A stretch of 7,833 bases of DNA from UBA10003 sp964365025 (GCA_964365025.1 CAYIOJ010000041.1:1-7833); one strand, 5' to 3'. Positions 1-6,957 are shown, counted from the first letter of the stretch. Made by a program: numbers and translations. Notes: generated from the sequence alone by a model not told the origin.

Positions 1-60
1 GATACCTTGCGGTATACGCGCTTTCCAAGCGCGCGCAATCGACCACTATGCGACCCTTCC
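1..60 (-). tRNA. tRNA-Ser (anticodon GGA), 3' part cut by window edge
   Basis: Read on the minus strand from position 60, the sequence folds as the 5' part of a class II tRNA. It has a 7-base acceptor strand GGAAGGG, a D arm closed by GCA/TGC, and a 5-bp anticodon stem CGCGC/GCGCG around the loop TTGGAAA, giving anticodon GGA for serine codons UCC and UCU. A long variable arm with a TACC-GCAA-GGTA hairpin follows, as expected for tRNA-Ser. The T arm and 3' acceptor strand lie beyond the left edge. The gene starts 13 bases after the lgt stop codon on the same strand, so it may be processed from the operon transcript. A TATAAC at 78-73 could alternatively act as its own -10 element, but no matching -35 is visible. 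Confidence 0.93.
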
Positions 61-73
61 ATTTATTTTTTCG

Positions 74-880
74 TTATATTAATTTGGAAATAACAAGATT
101 GCTTCGCTTCCTGCCTGCCGGTAGGCATGGTGCTCGCAATGACATTATCAGTCCTATTAAAATTATTAATATACTCCCCCACTGCGCGACAGTCAGATAA
201 AAATATCGCGTATCAGATAGGGGCAAATCAGTAGCGCGGAAAAAATCCAGGAAAAATCTTGTTACCCCATACCACAGCAAAAGCCAGATCGTGTAAAATC
301 CGGTCGGGTGTTGTTTTTTGGAAAAAATCAGGAAAAAAATTGCCAAGGGCAATAAAATCAAAATTTCCAAAATTGCCATATCTAACCGCGTTCCTTCCGT
401 AAAATTAACACTTAAAAACGAATTTGTCAATCTGCCCGGATGAAGATGCGTCAGAAAGCAACCGACGCGGCCGATGAGCCAGCCAAAAATAAAAGAATAT
501 GATAAAATATCAAAGATTTTTTGCGCAGTCGCCCCGGTGTTATAAAGAGCCCTGAATGATAATATAGCGAGCCCGGCGCCAAAAAATCCTCCGGTGGACA
601 TCATTCCGCCCTGCCAAACAGCCAAAATTAACCACGGTTTTTGTAAAAATACTCCTAATTCCCCGCCAAATAAAACATAAAACACACGGGAAAAAATCAA
701 AGAAGAAATCACAATCCATAAAATAAAATTTTCAATCACCTCAACTTTTACGCCCTCTTTTTTGGCCTTGGCTCGCGCGATCAACAGTCCAATCAAAAAA
801 CCCATTGCCACAAATAACCCCCAAATTTGAATTGACAGGGGTCCGAGCGAGAATGAAGACAAATGAAAATATGGCAACAT
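74..880 (-). CDS. lgt: Prolipoprotein diacylglyceryl transferase (Lgt), divergent
   Basis: A 268-residue polytopic membrane protein. Lgt moves diacylglycerol from phosphatidylglycerol to the lipobox cysteine of prelipoproteins, the first step of lipoprotein maturation. About seven hydrophobic segments are visible. Family landmarks are WQGGM (89-93), the signature region GRVGCFLTHLHPGR (137-150), and YGVTRFFLDFFR (204-215), which aligns with the Tyr235/Arg239/Glu243 region of the E. coli enzyme. Several usual active-site residues differ: Thr96 where E. coli has His103, Cys141 for Asn146, Leu146 for Glu151, and Asp212 for Glu243. Arg138 and Arg208 (E. coli Arg143 and Arg239) are kept. The C-terminal tail from about residue 246 is encoded by a palindromic repeat (96-144). 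The ATG lies one base after the stop of the LOG gene, with AAAAGG five bases upstream, so translation is probably coupled. Assignment to the Lgt family is solid; activity is inferred. Confidence 0.9.
   Translation of the reverse strand: MLPYFHLSSFSLGPLSIQIWGLFVAMGFLIGLLIARAKAKKEGVKVEVIENFILWIVISSLIFSRVFYVLFGGELGVFLQKPWLILAVWQGGMMSTGGFFGAGLAILSFRALYNTGATAQKIFDILSYSFIFGWLIGRVGCFLTHLHPGRLTNSFLSVNFTEGTRLDMAILEILILLPLAIFFLIFSKKQHPTGFYTIWLLLWYGVTRFFLDFFRATDLPLSDTRYFYLTVAQWGSILIILIGLIMSLRAPCLPAGRKRSNLVISKLI
96..144. repeat. Palindromic repeat, copy A, at the 3' end of lgt and translated
   Basis: It is 49 bases with ends AGATTGCTTC and CTCGCAATGACA. The core holds the imperfect palindrome TGCCTGCCGGTAGGCA, closely related to the core of copy C. 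In the lgt frame it encodes residues about 246-262, including the string PCLPAGR, so it forms most of the cytoplasmic tail after the last membrane segment. Confidence 0.8.
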
Positions 881-881
881 A

Positions 882-2240
882 TCAACCTTTTCGGATCAAC
901 TTTTCGGCCTCTTCGGGACTGTCAATAATTTTATACAAACTCGCGTACTCCGGAGCGATAGTGTGGTATTTTTCCAATAAAATTTCTTTGATGAATTTAT
1001 CCAACGGCGCCCAGAATTTTTTGCCATACAACAATACGGTCATTTCTTGCATTTTTTTTGTTTTCATCAAGGTCATCACTTCAAATAATTGGTGCAGAGT
1101 GCCGAAGCCGCCCGGGAAAAAGACAAAGGCCTTTGATGGCACCGTCAGAATCAATTTTCTAATAAACGGAAAATTAAAACTCAATGATTGGGTTAAAAAG
1201 GCGTTTTTAACCGCGTGCCCACCATCTTCAAAACGCATGCTAAAACCGATTGATGGCGCTCCGGCATCCATCGCGCCCTTATTGGCCGCCTCCATTATTC
1301 CCAATCCCCCGCCGGTAATAATCATAAAACCCTTTTTGCCAAGCAAATTCGCGGTTTTTTCAGCTCCTTGATAAAAAGGATTGCTGGACGACACGCTTTT
1401 GGTTCCTAAAATCGTAACATCATTGCTAACTTCGCGCGTTAAAAATTCAAAGCCCTCCACCACCTCGGCCATAATTCTAAAAATTCGCCAATTCATGGAC
1501 TGTCCGCATGATTCTTCGGCAGGATTGCAAAGCATTTTGCGTACTTTTGATTTTTTAATTATCGCCACAGCCTCTTCCGCCGTGTCCACGATTTGCAACA
1601 GCGATAAATCAATATCTCTGATTGAGCCGGTCATCTTGAGTGAGCATTCTTTCAAAAAATTTACCAACGGCGTCCAAAATTCTTTGCCCACGGCAATCAC
1701 CGGAATTTTTTTAATTTTATTGATTTCAATCAAGTCCAATAATTCAAAAATTTCATCCAATGTGCCATATCCACCGGGGAAAATGATCGCGGCTTCGGCT
1801 GGCGAAACAAGCATTACTTTGCGAATGAAAAAATAATTAAAACCGGCATTTTTGGTAAGATAGGGATTGGTGATTTGCTCTTCGGGCAATTGAATTGAAA
1901 GACCGACTGAATCAACGCCCGCTTCTTTGGCTCCGCGATTAGCCGCCTCCATGACGCCCGGACCGCCGCCGGTAATCACATCAAATCCGGCTTGGCCAAG
2001 CAATTTACCGCATTTATACGCCTCTTTATAGGCAAAAGAATCTTCAGCAACGCGCGCTGAACCAAAGATCGTCACGGTCTTTTTTAATTCGCCGAGCAAT
2101 TGATAGCCGGTGACGAATTCCGACATAATGCGAAAAATCTGCCAAGTGTCGCGGTAATTTACCGGCGCGTGAAATTTTATAAATGCCTCATATTTTTGTT
2201 TAAATAAAGGATTGCTGTGATTGTGGTTATTTTGTAACAT
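882..2240 (-). CDS. Tandem LOG-family (TIGR00730-like) protein with two domains
   Basis: A protein of 452 residues made of two homologous Rossmann-like LOG domains (often misnamed lysine decarboxylases). LOG enzymes release the base from nucleoside 5'-monophosphates, such as cytokinin riboside monophosphates; the substrate here is unknown. Domain 1 (about residues 30-230) has GSAR (60-63), GGGPGVMEAAN, FIRK and the complete PGGYGTLDE motif (155-163). Domain 2 (about 248-452) repeats the pattern: WRIFRIMAE matches WQIFRIMSE, and GGGLGIMEAAN is present. However, GSAR is replaced by GTKS and the PGG motif reads PGGFGTLHQ, so the conserved motif glutamate is Gln384. I chose the ATG at 2240, which overlaps the end of gatA by 14 bases. 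An in-frame start at 2327 would overlap by 101 bases and add a tail unlike the family. Usual LOG proteins have a single domain of roughly 180-250 residues. No signal peptide is seen; probably cytosolic. Confidence 0.85.
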   Translation of the reverse strand: MLQNNHNHSNPLFKQKYEAFIKFHAPVNYRDTWQIFRIMSEFVTGYQLLGELKKTVTIFGSARVAEDSFAYKEAYKCGKLLGQAGFDVITGGGPGVMEAANRGAKEAGVDSVGLSIQLPEEQITNPYLTKNAGFNYFFIRKVMLVSPAEAAIIFPGGYGTLDEIFELLDLIEINKIKKIPVIAVGKEFWTPLVNFLKECSLKMTGSIRDIDLSLLQIVDTAEEAVAIIKKSKVRKMLCNPAEESCGQSMNWRIFRIMAEVVEGFEFLTREVSNDVTILGTKSVSSSNPFYQGAEKTANLLGKKGFMIITGGGLGIMEAANKGAMDAGAPSIGFSMRFEDGGHAVKNAFLTQSLSFNFPFIRKLILTVPSKAFVFFPGGFGTLHQLFEVMTLMKTKKMQEMTVLLYGKKFWAPLDKFIKEILLEKYHTIAPEYASLYKIIDSPEEAEKLIRKG

Positions 2241-3660
2241 ATTGTTCAATTGTTTTTCCCAATTCAAATAAGTTATTTTCTTCAAACGGTTTGCCGATGA
2301 TTTGCAATCCAACGGGCAATCCATCAATCGTTCCGTTGGGAATGGAAATAGCCGGCAGACCGGCCAAGTTTACGGAAACAGTAAAAATATCAGAAAGATA
2401 CATTGTCAAAGGATCATCGGTATTTTCACCGAGTTTGAAAGCTGTGGTTGGCGTGATTGGAGTGATTAAATAATCAACATCTTTAAATGCTTTTACAAAA
2501 TCTTGCCTGATGATTTCTTGTACCTGTCGCGCTTTTTTGTAATAGGCATCATAATAGCCGCTGGATAGGGCGAAAGTGCCTAAAATTATACGGCGTTTGG
2601 CTTCAGCGCCAAAGCCTTGCGCTCGGGTTTGATTATACATTTCCAATAAATTTTTTGCTTTGTTGCGAACTGACAAGCCGTATTTTACACCGTCAAATCT
2701 TGCTAAATTTGAAGAAACTTCAGCCGGCATTATCAAATAATACGCGGCCAAATCGTAGTCAGTGTGCGGCAAACTGATTTCTTTTATTTCCGCGCCATCG
2801 TCTTCCAATTTTTTAACTGTGGCTAAAATATTTTTTTTAATTTGAGGATCAAGGCCGGCGATAAAGTATTCTTTGGGAAGGCCAATTTTGATTTTACCGC
2901 TGCCCGGACGGGATTGCTTCACCTCTTTGGGGTTCGCAATGACACAGGAAGTGGCGTCTTTAATATCACGCCCTTTTATCGCGTTAAAAATGATTTCCGC
3001 GTCCTCCACACTGTTGGTTAATGGCCCTATTTGATCCAAAGACGACGACATGGCCATGAGCCCGTAACGCGAAACAGCTCCGTAAGTCGGCTTGAGGCCG
3101 ACGAGTCCGCAGAAAGCCGCGGGCTGCCGTATTGAGCCGCCGGTATCTGAACCCAAAGCCGCCGCGCACATTTCTCCTGCCACAGCCGCGGCCGAACCGC
3201 CTGATGAACCGCCCGGCACTCGTGATAAGTCGTGTGGATTTTTAGTCGGACCAAAAGCGCTGTTTTCAGTGGACGAACCCATGGCAAATTCATCCATATT
3301 GGTTCGGCCGATAAAAATCGCGCCGGAATCTTCCAATTTTTTCACCACTGTCGCGCTGTACGGCGCCACAAAATTTTCTAAAATTTTAGAACCGGACGAA
3401 GCAATGTGATTTTTGTATAAAAGATTGTCTTTCAGCGCTATGGGAATACCTTCCAACAGGCCAATTTTTTCTTTTTTAGTAATTTTTGCGTCATCTGCTT
3501 TTGCTTTGGCTTTTGCCTCATCGCCCCACACTTCCAAAAAAGCGTGAATTTTTTTATCATCTTTTTTAATTTTATCCAAATACGACTTAACAAGCTCTTG
3601 GCAAGAGAGTTGTTTTTTGATAAGTGAATTGTGGATTGATGTAATTGAATTTTTTGGCAT
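2227..3660 (-). CDS. gatA: Asp-tRNA(Asn)/Glu-tRNA(Gln) amidotransferase subunit A
   Basis: The glutaminase subunit (477 residues) of the GatCAB complex. It releases ammonia from glutamine so that GatB can amidate misacylated Glu-tRNA(Gln) or Asp-tRNA(Asn). The amidase-signature triad is complete: Lys77 in IALKDN, the cis-Ser Ser152 in GGSSGGS, and nucleophile Ser176 in DTGGS, matching Lys79/Ser154/Ser178 of the S. aureus enzyme. The C-terminal half is also conserved (GFGAEAKRRIILGTFALSSGYYDAYY). Length is normal. The ATG at 3660 sits one base after the gatC stop; a TTG nine bases upstream is open but less likely. Residues about 239-250, between DATS and KIGLPKEY, are encoded by a palindromic repeat (2911-2944). 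The B. subtilis loop between the same landmarks is, from memory, of equal length, so the fold is probably kept. gatB is not in the window. Confidence 0.97.
   Translation of the reverse strand: MPKNSITSIHNSLIKKQLSCQELVKSYLDKIKKDDKKIHAFLEVWGDEAKAKAKADDAKITKKEKIGLLEGIPIALKDNLLYKNHIASSGSKILENFVAPYSATVVKKLEDSGAIFIGRTNMDEFAMGSSTENSAFGPTKNPHDLSRVPGGSSGGSAAAVAGEMCAAALGSDTGGSIRQPAAFCGLVGLKPTYGAVSRYGLMAMSSSLDQIGPLTNSVEDAEIIFNAIKGRDIKDATSCVIANPKEVKQSRPGSGKIKIGLPKEYFIAGLDPQIKKNILATVKKLEDDGAEIKEISLPHTDYDLAAYYLIMPAEVSSNLARFDGVKYGLSVRNKAKNLLEMYNQTRAQGFGAEAKRRIILGTFALSSGYYDAYYKKARQVQEIIRQDFVKAFKDVDYLITPITPTTAFKLGENTDDPLTMYLSDIFTVSVNLAGLPAISIPNGTIDGLPVGLQIIGKPFEENNLFELGKTIEQYVTK
2911..2944. repeat. Palindromic repeat, copy B, inside gatA and translated
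   Basis: It is 34 bases long, the same length as copy D. It shares the internal ends GATTGCTTC and TCGCAATGACA with D (20 identical terminal bases) while the 13-base core differs. The gatA reading frame runs through it and encodes residues about 239-250 (CVIANPKEVKQS), with no frameshift or stop. Confidence 0.75.
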
Positions 3661-3661
3661 A

Positions 3662-3952
3662 TCATTCAAACACCGCTTTTACTTTATTCATATTTCCTTC
3701 TTTTTCAGGAAAAGCATTGATTATTGCTTCGCGTTCATCTTGTGGGCAATTGGTAACAATATCAGCGCGCTCAAAACTTTCCGCCTCAGCCGGCATAATG
3801 ATTTTAGGTGTTTTTTCATGAATTTCTTGAATTTTTTTCACATATTCCAAAATCGCGGAAATATCTTTTTGATACTTCTTTTTTTCAGCCGATGTCAATT
3901 CCAGTCGCGCCAAATGCGCCAAGTGGTCAATTTGTTCAATGGTGATGGACAT
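3662..3952 (-). CDS. gatC: Asp-tRNA(Asn)/Glu-tRNA(Gln) amidotransferase subunit C
   Basis: A small subunit of 96 residues that wraps around GatA and GatB and stabilises the GatCAB complex. The N-terminal helix IDHLAHLARLELTSAEKKKY is the classic GatC start, followed by ISAILEYVKKIQEI. The later segment carries an acidic/proline-rich linker and a C-terminal REAIINAFPEKEGNMNKVKAVFE, which resembles the family ending in which a proline-containing stretch packs on GatA. Length is typical. I chose the ATG at 3952, 21 bases after the ligA stop, over an in-frame TTG at 3958. The upstream GGTAAGA is a weak and rather distant ribosome binding site, so expression may depend on the ligA transcript. The stop is followed by one base and then the gatA ATG, which suggests coupled synthesis of the two subunits. 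Confidence 0.95.
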   Translation of the reverse strand: MSITIEQIDHLAHLARLELTSAEKKKYQKDISAILEYVKKIQEIHEKTPKIIMPAEAESFERADIVTNCPQDEREAIINAFPEKEGNMNKVKAVFE

Positions 3953-3973
3953 AAACAAATTTATCTTACCATT

Positions 3974-6064
3974 TTATTTGATTATTTTCAAAAATTCGCT
4001 TTCATTTATAATTTTCACTCCCAATTTTCGCGCTTTTTCAAATTTAGACCCGGGCGAGGCGCCGGCTACCACATATGAGGTATTTTTGGACACGGAGGCC
4101 GGTGTCTCTCCACCCAAGGCGCGCGCTTTTTCTTTGGCTGATTCGCGGCTCATTGAATCCAGTTCGCCCGTGAACACAAAAGATAATCCTGATAATTTTT
4201 CAGCTCCGCTAATTTTCGCCGGGTTTTTAATCTTCACTCCATTTTTTATCAACTCATCAATTAATTTTATTTTTTTTTCATTGTGGAACCAATTAAAAAT
4301 ACTTTTGGCCACCACCTCGCCGATATTGGGAATGCCGTTGATTTTTTCCAATTCCGCGTTTTGTATTTTTTCCAAAGAGCCAAAATGACTGGCTAAATCA
4401 ATCGCTGTTTGTTCGCCCACATGAATGATTCCAAGGGCGTATAAAAATTTGGAAAAAATAATATCTTTTGCTTTGGTAATCGCTTTAATTAAATTTTCAG
4501 CGGATTTGGCCGCGAACCGTTCCAACGGTTCCAAATCCCCTTGTTTCAATGTAAAAATATCAGCCGGAGTGGCAATCAGCCCTTCGTTTAGAAGTTGCTC
4601 CACTATTTTTTCGCCCAATCCGTCAATGTCAAAGGCCTTACGCGAAACAAAATGAATGATTTTTTCTTTTTCCCTTGCGAAACAATTTTTATTGGAGCAA
4701 AAAAGCGCCACGCTCTCCCCTGTTCCGGCTTTTTCTTTTTTGACTTCCGCGCCGCAAATCGGACATTTCTCCGGCGGATGAATTATTTTTTCCTTGCCTG
4801 AACGCAGACGCGGCAAAACTTCCACCACTTTAGGAATAATATCTCCGGCCTTAGCCACAATCACCGTATCCCCTATTTTTAGTCCCAGTCGTTTTATTTC
4901 ATCTAAATTATGCAAAGTTGCGTGAGTAACCGTGGTGCCGGCGATCAATACCGGCTTCATAGTGGCGACAGGCGTCAAAGCTCCGGTGCGGCCAACCTGC
5001 CACTCCACTTTTTCCACCATTGTGGTCGCCTGCTCGGCAGGAAATTTATACGCGATCATTCCGCGCGGCGCTTTGCCGGCCACACCCAATTTATCAAAAT
5101 TTTTATTATCATTTATAACCACGACCACACCATCGGTCCAATACGGCAGTTTGGCGCGTTCTTTCATTATGAATTTATGAAATTTTTCAATTTCACCCAA
5201 GCCAATACAATGTTTATTATGCGGATTTGTTTTAAAACCGAATAATTTTAATAATTCGTGCGCTTGTTCGTGCGTGGTTTGCCCCAAGTCAGTCATCAAA
5301 GCGTAAGCGAAAAAATCCAAATGTCGGCTGGCAGTCACTGCGGAATCAAGCTGTCTGATTGACCCTGCTCCGGCATTTCTGGGATTGGCAAACAAGGGCT
5401 CGTTATTTTTTTCTTGCTCTTTATTTATCATTTCAAAGGCCTTTTTGGGCATAAAACACTCGCCGCGCGCTTCCAATTCAGCGGGATTTTTTAAAAAATC
5501 GCGCAATTTCTTTTCGTGAAAATCAGCGCCGCTTTGTTCGCGCCAATGTAAAAAGTCGGCGATATCTTTTTCTTTCGGTTTATGAATTTTCAAAGGAATC
5601 GCTTCGATTGTTTTTAAATTTTGCGTGACATTTTCGCCAATTTCGCCATCACCGCGCGTTGAACCAATATCCAACATGCCTTTTTTATAAATTAAAGAAA
5701 CCGCCAATCCGTCCATTTTAATTTCCGCGTAAAAATCAAATTTGGCCGAAGGAATAAGTTTTTGAATGCGCGCCTGCCAGTCCTCCATTTCTTCAAAACT
5801 AAAAACATCCTCAATGGAAAGCATGGGCGAAGAATGTTTGACTTTGACAAATTCCGCCAAGGGCTCGCCGCCAACGCGCTGGGTGGGAGAGTCCGCCGTC
5901 ACTAAATCGGGAAACTGTGTCTCTAATTTTAAAAGTTCGTGTTTTAAAGAATCCAGCGCCGCATCGGAAATTTCTTGTTTATCCAAAACATGATAAAGAT
6001 AGCGATGGCGCTCTATTTCTTTTTTGAGTTTGACAACACGCTCCTCAGCCTCGGAATGAGTCAT
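3974..6064 (-). CDS. ligA: NAD+-dependent DNA ligase LigA
   Basis: A protein of 696 residues that seals nicks in DNA using NAD+. Domains in order: Ia NMN-binding region (residues 1-60), the nucleotidyltransferase core with adenylated Lys116 in IKMDG, motif III RGE (Glu202), PRNAGAGSIRQLD, motif IV beginning at Asp311, motif V AYKFPAE (Lys340), the OB fold, a four-Cys zinc finger (Cys434, 437, 456, 461), helix-hairpin-helix repeats, and a C-terminal BRCT domain (about 622-696). Oddities: motif IV reads DGVVVVIN, with Val316 where E. coli has Lys290; Tyr35 of E. coli domain Ia is Leu37; and residues 162-196 form an insert about 28 residues longer than E. coli between LKIH and the RGE strand. 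I chose the ATG at 6064, whose ATGA overlaps the prepilin peptidase stop and gives the family-like start MTHSEAEERV; a GTG at 6103 would add 13 unsupported residues. Confidence 0.97.
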   Translation of the reverse strand: MTHSEAEERVVKLKKEIERHRYLYHVLDKQEISDAALDSLKHELLKLETQFPDLVTADSPTQRVGGEPLAEFVKVKHSSPMLSIEDVFSFEEMEDWQARIQKLIPSAKFDFYAEIKMDGLAVSLIYKKGMLDIGSTRGDGEIGENVTQNLKTIEAIPLKIHKPKEKDIADFLHWREQSGADFHEKKLRDFLKNPAELEARGECFMPKKAFEMINKEQEKNNEPLFANPRNAGAGSIRQLDSAVTASRHLDFFAYALMTDLGQTTHEQAHELLKLFGFKTNPHNKHCIGLGEIEKFHKFIMKERAKLPYWTDGVVVVINDNKNFDKLGVAGKAPRGMIAYKFPAEQATTMVEKVEWQVGRTGALTPVATMKPVLIAGTTVTHATLHNLDEIKRLGLKIGDTVIVAKAGDIIPKVVEVLPRLRSGKEKIIHPPEKCPICGAEVKKEKAGTGESVALFCSNKNCFAREKEKIIHFVSRKAFDIDGLGEKIVEQLLNEGLIATPADIFTLKQGDLEPLERFAAKSAENLIKAITKAKDIIFSKFLYALGIIHVGEQTAIDLASHFGSLEKIQNAELEKINGIPNIGEVVAKSIFNWFHNEKKIKLIDELIKNGVKIKNPAKISGAEKLSGLSFVFTGELDSMSRESAKEKARALGGETPASVSKNTSYVVAGASPGSKFEKARKLGVKIINESEFLKIIK

Positions 6065-6795
6065 ACAGTGCTCAAATACCATTTTATTACTTTCTCTCCC
6101 CACAATAAGGCCGCGAGAGTCGCTGGAGCGAGAAAAACGCCAAAAGGCACAGCGCTTTTAAATGTTTTTTTGCGTAAAACGAGCAAAATTAAGCTGATAA
6201 TAGCGCCGCCGACATAGGCAAAGAATAATGCGGCTAAAATATTTGGCCAGCCCAAAATCAGCCCCATCAAAATTCCCAAACCAATATCCCCCTCACCAAT
6301 CCATTTGCCTTTGGAAAAAACCCATTGCAGGGCGAAGAATCCGCCGGCGAGTAGCGCCGCTGACACTAAATTTAAAATTGTTGCGTTGTTTATAACCTGC
6401 AAGATGCCGATGATAATCGCCGCGGGCCAGATTACCGCGTCCAAAATCAATCCGTATTGCCAATCAATCATGAATATTACAATCATCGCGCTTACGGAGA
6501 CAAACAACAACGCGTTTAGAAAAAAATTTTGCGGAGTATAGAATATAACAAATAACGCGGCGGTAGCCAACTCCAACAATGGATACTGCCAGGAAATTTT
6601 TTTATCGCACCCGCGGCACTTGCCTTTTTGAATCAAAAAACTGGTCAGAGGCACAAGTTCGTACCAACGCAGTGTTTTGCGGCAACGCGGGCATTTGGAA
6701 CGTCCGTCCGCTGACTGGCCGCAAGGCAAGCGGCAAATCAAGACATTTAAAAAACTGCCGATGCACAGGCCGAGAAGGAAAATAATGATAATCAT
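6061..6795 (-). CDS. pilD: Type IV prepilin peptidase (PilD/ComC-like, A24 family)
   Basis: A polytopic membrane aspartic protease of 244 residues that cleaves the short positively charged leader of type IV pilins and pseudopilins; many members also N-methylate the new N-terminus. The N-terminal GSFLNVLICRLP motif is followed by a cytoplasmic zinc-binding domain with paired cysteines CPRC (Cys35, Cys38) and CRGC (Cys60, Cys63). The two catalytic aspartates are expected at Asp111 (MIDWQYGLILD) and Asp170 (GEGD). About seven or eight hydrophobic segments are present and the length is normal. The likely substrate, a pilin, is the next gene upstream. No clear ribosome binding site precedes the ATG at 6795. 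The transcript leader appears to contain two palindromic repeats. The stop overlaps the ligA start as ATGA. pilD is used as a family symbol. Confidence 0.94.
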   Translation of the reverse strand: MIIIIFLLGLCIGSFLNVLICRLPCGQSADGRSKCPRCRKTLRWYELVPLTSFLIQKGKCRGCDKKISWQYPLLELATAALFVIFYTPQNFFLNALLFVSVSAMIVIFMIDWQYGLILDAVIWPAAIIIGILQVINNATILNLVSAALLAGGFFALQWVFSKGKWIGEGDIGLGILMGLILGWPNILAALFFAYVGGAIISLILLVLRKKTFKSAVPFGVFLAPATLAALLWGEKVIKWYLSTV

Positions 6796-6823
6796 AAAAC
6801 TGAAAGTGTTGAGTAATGTTTTT

Positions 6824-6885
6824 TGTCATTGCGAGCGGAACGCCTGCCTGCCTGCCGGCAGGCAGGAAGTGGAGCGTGGCAATCT
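6824..6885. repeat. Palindromic repeat, copy C (62 bases, with inner palindrome)
   Basis: This copy has the same ends as the other three when read on the minus strand (AGATTGC ... GCAATGACA). Its core contains a perfect 20-base palindrome at 6847-6866 built on TGCCTGCCGGCAGGCA. It lies in the intergenic region upstream of the prepilin peptidase gene and points in the opposite direction to copy D. Confidence 0.85.
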
Positions 6886-6907
6886 AATATTTTAGCTAAA
6901 TTGTGAC

Positions 6908-6941
6908 AGATTGCTTCGTCGCTCCGCTCCTCGCAATGACA
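6908..6941. repeat. Palindromic repeat, copy D (34 bases, short form)
   Basis: Minimal form with ends AGATTGCTTC and TCGCAATGACA and no inner TGCC palindrome. It is flanked and overlapped by an 8-base direct repeat GACAGATT (6905-6912 and 6938-6945). Copies C and D face each other, so together they can pair as one larger stem-loop in the transcript leader. Confidence 0.8.
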
Positions 6942-6957
6942 GATTTCGGATGTCCCC

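Noticed and set aside
805..1371. Long open frame of 188 codons on the plus strand
   Set aside because: It lies antisense across lgt and the LOG gene, has no recognisable domain, and its composition is explained by the strongly supported minus-strand proteins.
2241..2327. Longer N-terminus for the LOG protein starting at 2327
   Set aside because: It would overlap gatA by 101 bases and the extra residues are simply the shifted frame of the conserved GatA C-terminus.
2984..3293. Two alternative-frame minus-strand frames within gatA
   Set aside because: They overlap the conserved amidase signature of GatA, whose frame is certain; Arg/Ala-rich translations are out-of-frame artefacts.
3617..4078. 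Open frame of 153 codons on the plus strand rich in Phe and Ile
   Set aside because: It is antisense to gatA, gatC and ligA; the Phe/Ile richness is the complement of Lys/Asn codons in those genes.
6065..6103. GTG start for LigA at 6103
   Set aside because: The ATG at 6064 forms an ATGA overlap with the upstream stop and gives the N-terminus expected for LigA; the extra residues are out-of-frame prepilin peptidase sequence.
6847..6866. Perfect 20-base GC-rich palindrome as a terminator
   Set aside because: No T run follows on either strand, and the same core occurs in copy A inside the lgt coding region, so it is better explained as part of the repeat.
6677..6895. Plus-strand open frame ending in a CLPAGRQ-containing peptide
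   Set aside because: The familiar peptide is just the translation of repeat copy C; the rest is antisense to the prepilin peptidase.
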